NCBI RefSeq assembly: GCF_030272615.1
Contig: NC_081411.1
Coordinates: 208,290,244-208,350,243 of the forward strand
DNA length: 60,000 bases
Source of the DNA: Cryptomeria japonica
Taxonomy: Eukaryota; Streptophyta; Pinopsida; Cupressales; Cupressaceae
Reading direction: 5' to 3'
A model generated the notes under the pieces. The model saw nothing but the letters and a program-made list of their open reading frames with translations. It was not told the origin of the DNA and searched no databases. Each line of letters starts with the position of its first letter. The stretch's first letter is position 1. Made by a program: the position numbers and the translations under genes. Positions 57,268-60,000 of the stretch are shown here, in pieces.

Positions 57268-60000
57268 TATGGTGTCCTAAAGGGTCATAAGGTGTCTCAT
57301 GAACCTTTAGGACACCATATGACACCTTAGGATACCATATGATGTTGTTATAAGTCTTATGGTGTCCTAAGGGGTCATATGGTGTTCTATGAGCCTTTAG
57401 GACACCATATGGTGTCATTAGGGGTCGTATGGTGTGTTAAGGGGTCATATGGTATCCTATGACCCCTTAGGACACCATATGACTCCTTAGGTATTGTTAG
57501 GGGTCATATTGTGTCTGAACGGGTCATATAGTGTTGTTGGGGGTTGTATGGTGTGCTAAGGGGTCATATTGTGTCCTAAGGGGTCACAAGACATCGTATG
57601 ATCCCTTAGACACCATTTAATCCATTAGGTTTTGTTAGGGCTCATACTATGTCCCAAGAGGTCATATGGTGTCCTATGACCCTTTAAGACACCATATGAC
57701 CCCTTAGGACATCATATGGTATCGTTATGGGTCTTATGGTGTCCTAAGGGGTCATATGGTGTTCTATAAACCCTTAGGACACCATATGACCCCTTAGGAC
57801 ATTATATGACCCCTTAGGATACCATACAATACCTTAGGTCACCATATGGTGTCGCAAGGAGTCGTATGGTGTCCTAAGGGGTCATATGGTGTCCTATGAA
57901 CCCTTAGGACACTATATGACCCATTAGGTGTCATCAGGGGTCTTATTGTGTCCTAATGGGTCATATGGTGTCGTATGACCCCTTAGGACACCATATGCTT
58001 GGAGATTGTATGGTGTTATGGGTCGTATGGTGTCCTATGACAGCTTAGGACACCATATGACCCCTTAGGATACCATTTGGTGTTGTTATGTGTCGTATGG
58101 TGTCCTATGACCCCTTAGGTGTCATTAGGGTTTAGTTTATGTCCTAAGGGGTCGTATTGTGTCCTAAGAGGTCATACGGTGTCCTATGACCCCTTAAGAC
58201 AATATATGACATCGTTAGGGGTTATATTATGTCCTAAGGGGTCATATTGTGTCTTATGACCCCTTAGGACACCACATGGTGTCATTACAGGTCGTATGGT
58301 GTTCTAAGGGGTCATATGGTATTCTATGACCCCTAAGGACACCATTTTTATGTTGTTATGGGTCGTGTGGTCTCCTAAGGGGTCATATGGTGTCCTATGA
58401 CCCCCTAGGACACCATATGGTTTCATTATGCATCGTATGGTTTCTTAAGGGGTCATATGGTGTTTTATGACCCCTTAGGACACCATATGGTGTCATTAAG
58501 GGTCGTATGTTGTGCTAAGGGGTCATATGGTGTCCTATGACCCTTTATAACACCATATGACCCCTTAGGTATCGTTAGGCATCATTTTGTGTCGTTGGGG
58601 GTCATATGATGTCCTATGACCCCTTAGGACACAATATGACCCCTTAGGTGTTGTTAGGGGTCATATTGTGTCCTAACGGGTCATATAGTGTCCTACGACC
58701 CCTTAGGACACCATATGGTGTCGTTTGGGATTGTATAGTGTGTTAAGGGGTCATATTGTGTCTTAAAGATTCCTAGGACATAATATAACCTCTCAGGACA
58801 CCATATGACCCCTTAGATATCGTTAAGGGTCATATTGTGTCCTAAGGGGTCATATGATGTCTCATGACACCATATGACCCCTTAGGATGCCATATCACGT
58901 CGTTATGGGTCTTCTTGTGTTCTAAGGGGTCATATGGTGTTCTAAGGGGTAATATGGTTTTATATGACCCCTTCGGATACCATATGACGCTTTAGGACAC
59001 CATATGGTGTCGTAAAGGGTCGTAATGGTGTCGTAAAGGGTCGTATGGTGTTCTAAAGGATCATGTGGTGTTCTATGAGGTCATATGGTTTTGTATGACC
59101 CCTTTGGACACTATATAACTTTGTTAGGGGTCATATTGTGTCTTATGACCCCTTAGGACACCACATGGTGTCGTTATGGGTCGTATGGTGTTCTAAGGGG
59201 TCATATGGTGTTCTATGACCCTCTAGGACATCATATTATGTTGTTATGGGTCGTATGGTCTCCAAAGGAGTCATATAGTGTCCTATGACCGCTTAGGACA
59301 CCATATGACCCCTTAGGACACCATATGGTGTCATTATGCATCGTATGGTGTCCTAAGGGGTCATATGGTGTTATATGACCCCTTAGGACATCATATGATC
59401 CCTTAGGACACCATATGGTGTCGTTAGGGGTCGTATAGAGTGCTAAGGGGTCATATGGTGTCCTATGACCCCTTAGAACATAATATGACCCCTTAGTACA
59501 CCATACAGTGTCCTTAGGAGTCATATGGTGTCCTATGACCCCTTAGGACATAATATGACCCCTTAGGTGTTGTTAGGGGTCATATTATGTCCTAACAGGT
59601 TATATGGTGTCCTACAACCCCTTAAGACACCATATGGTGTCGTTAGGGGTTGTATGGTGTGATAAGGGGTCATATTATGTTCTAAAGGTTCCTAGGACAT
59701 CATATAACCCCTTAGGACACCATATGACCCCTTAGGTATCATTAGGGGTCATATTGTGTCCTAAGGAGTCATATGGTGTCTCATGACACCATATGACCCC
59801 TTAGGACACCATATCATGTGGTTATGGGTCTTCTTGTGTTCTAAGGGGTCATATGGTGTTATATGACCCATTAGGATACCATATGACCCCTTAGGAAATG
59901 ATATGGTGTCATAAAGGGTGGTATGGTGTCGCAAGGGGTCGTATGGTGTCCTAAGGGGTCATATGGTGTCCTATGACCCTTAGGACACTATATGGCATTG
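57268..60000. repeat. Satellite of 20-bp units in both orientations
   Basis: The basic unit GGTGTCCTAAGGGGTCATAT and its reverse complement alternate irregularly for at least 2.7 kb, running off the window. Where orientations meet, the sequence folds back on itself. Landmarks recur at about 0.9 kb: CCTAGGACAT at 58772 and 59691 (919 bp), TTGTTAGGGG at 58651 and 59570 (919 bp), ACCACATGG at 58271 and 59160 (889 bp). This shows a higher-order repeat with 20-bp-scale indels. Open frames here are repeats of the unit, not genes. I know no named family that matches. Confidence 0.9.

Noticed and set aside
59231-59524. 97-codon minus frame with a repetitive Pro/Tyr/Asp-rich product
   Set aside because: It is the 20-bp satellite unit read in frame; units are multiples that avoid stops. 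No gene features.
57268-60000. CRISPR-like array
   Set aside because: Units abut without unique spacers, occur in both orientations, and the context is a plant genome.

Overview
This window is nuclear DNA from a land plant with a large, repeat-dominated genome. Three Ty3/gypsy regions, two Ty1/copia-type gag-protease elements, three TRIMs, a complete plant L1 LINE and a satellite fill most of it. The sparse host coding and long decayed LTRs suggest a gymnosperm, but nothing here proves the lineage. No intact host gene was found; the only host-gene candidate is a small set of spliceable exons at about 12.3-13.1 kb that looks broken.

Layout. 1-6.4 kb: 3' half of a Tat-like gypsy element on + (pol end, long 3' noncoding part, polypurine tract, LTR). 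6.4-9.5 kb: T/G-skewed noncoding DNA ending in a copia-like polypurine tract and LTR. 9.5-18.4 kb: AT-rich DNA with short tandem duplications, a LINE RNase H scrap, the exon fragment and a probable lone LTR. 18.46-24.0 kb: a TRIM split by a 5.16 kb element (copy A, minus) with exact 5-bp target duplications. 27.9-34.1 kb: full-length LINE on minus, decayed, flanked by a target duplication. 35.7-36.1 kb: a 5'-truncated LINE-like insertion. 36.2-39.5 kb: a decayed ORF, an LTR-like segment with (CT)n, then arrays of hairpin units holding a second TRIM. 39.77-44.96 kb: copy B of the gag-protease element on +. 45.1-55.5 kb: a rearranged gypsy element on minus (pol, hairpin arrays, a long extra 3' ORF split by a third TRIM, LTR), plus a partial direct duplication and an inverted copy of its 3' end. 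56.6-57.3 kb: pyrimidine-rich then purine-rich DNA. 57.3-60 kb: a satellite of 20-bp units in both orientations with a ~0.9 kb higher-order period.

Two things stand out. First, noncoding parts of several gypsy-like regions carry tandem arrays of palindromic units; some units differ while their arms still pair, which suggests selected RNA/DNA hairpins or cruciform-templated correction. Second, copies A and B are nearly identical, young and intact, encode only gag plus protease, and replace integrase/RT/RNase H with an acidic ~300-residue tail of unknown function. They would need another element's enzymes to move. The TRIMs and copies A/B share a primer site matching initiator tRNA-Met.
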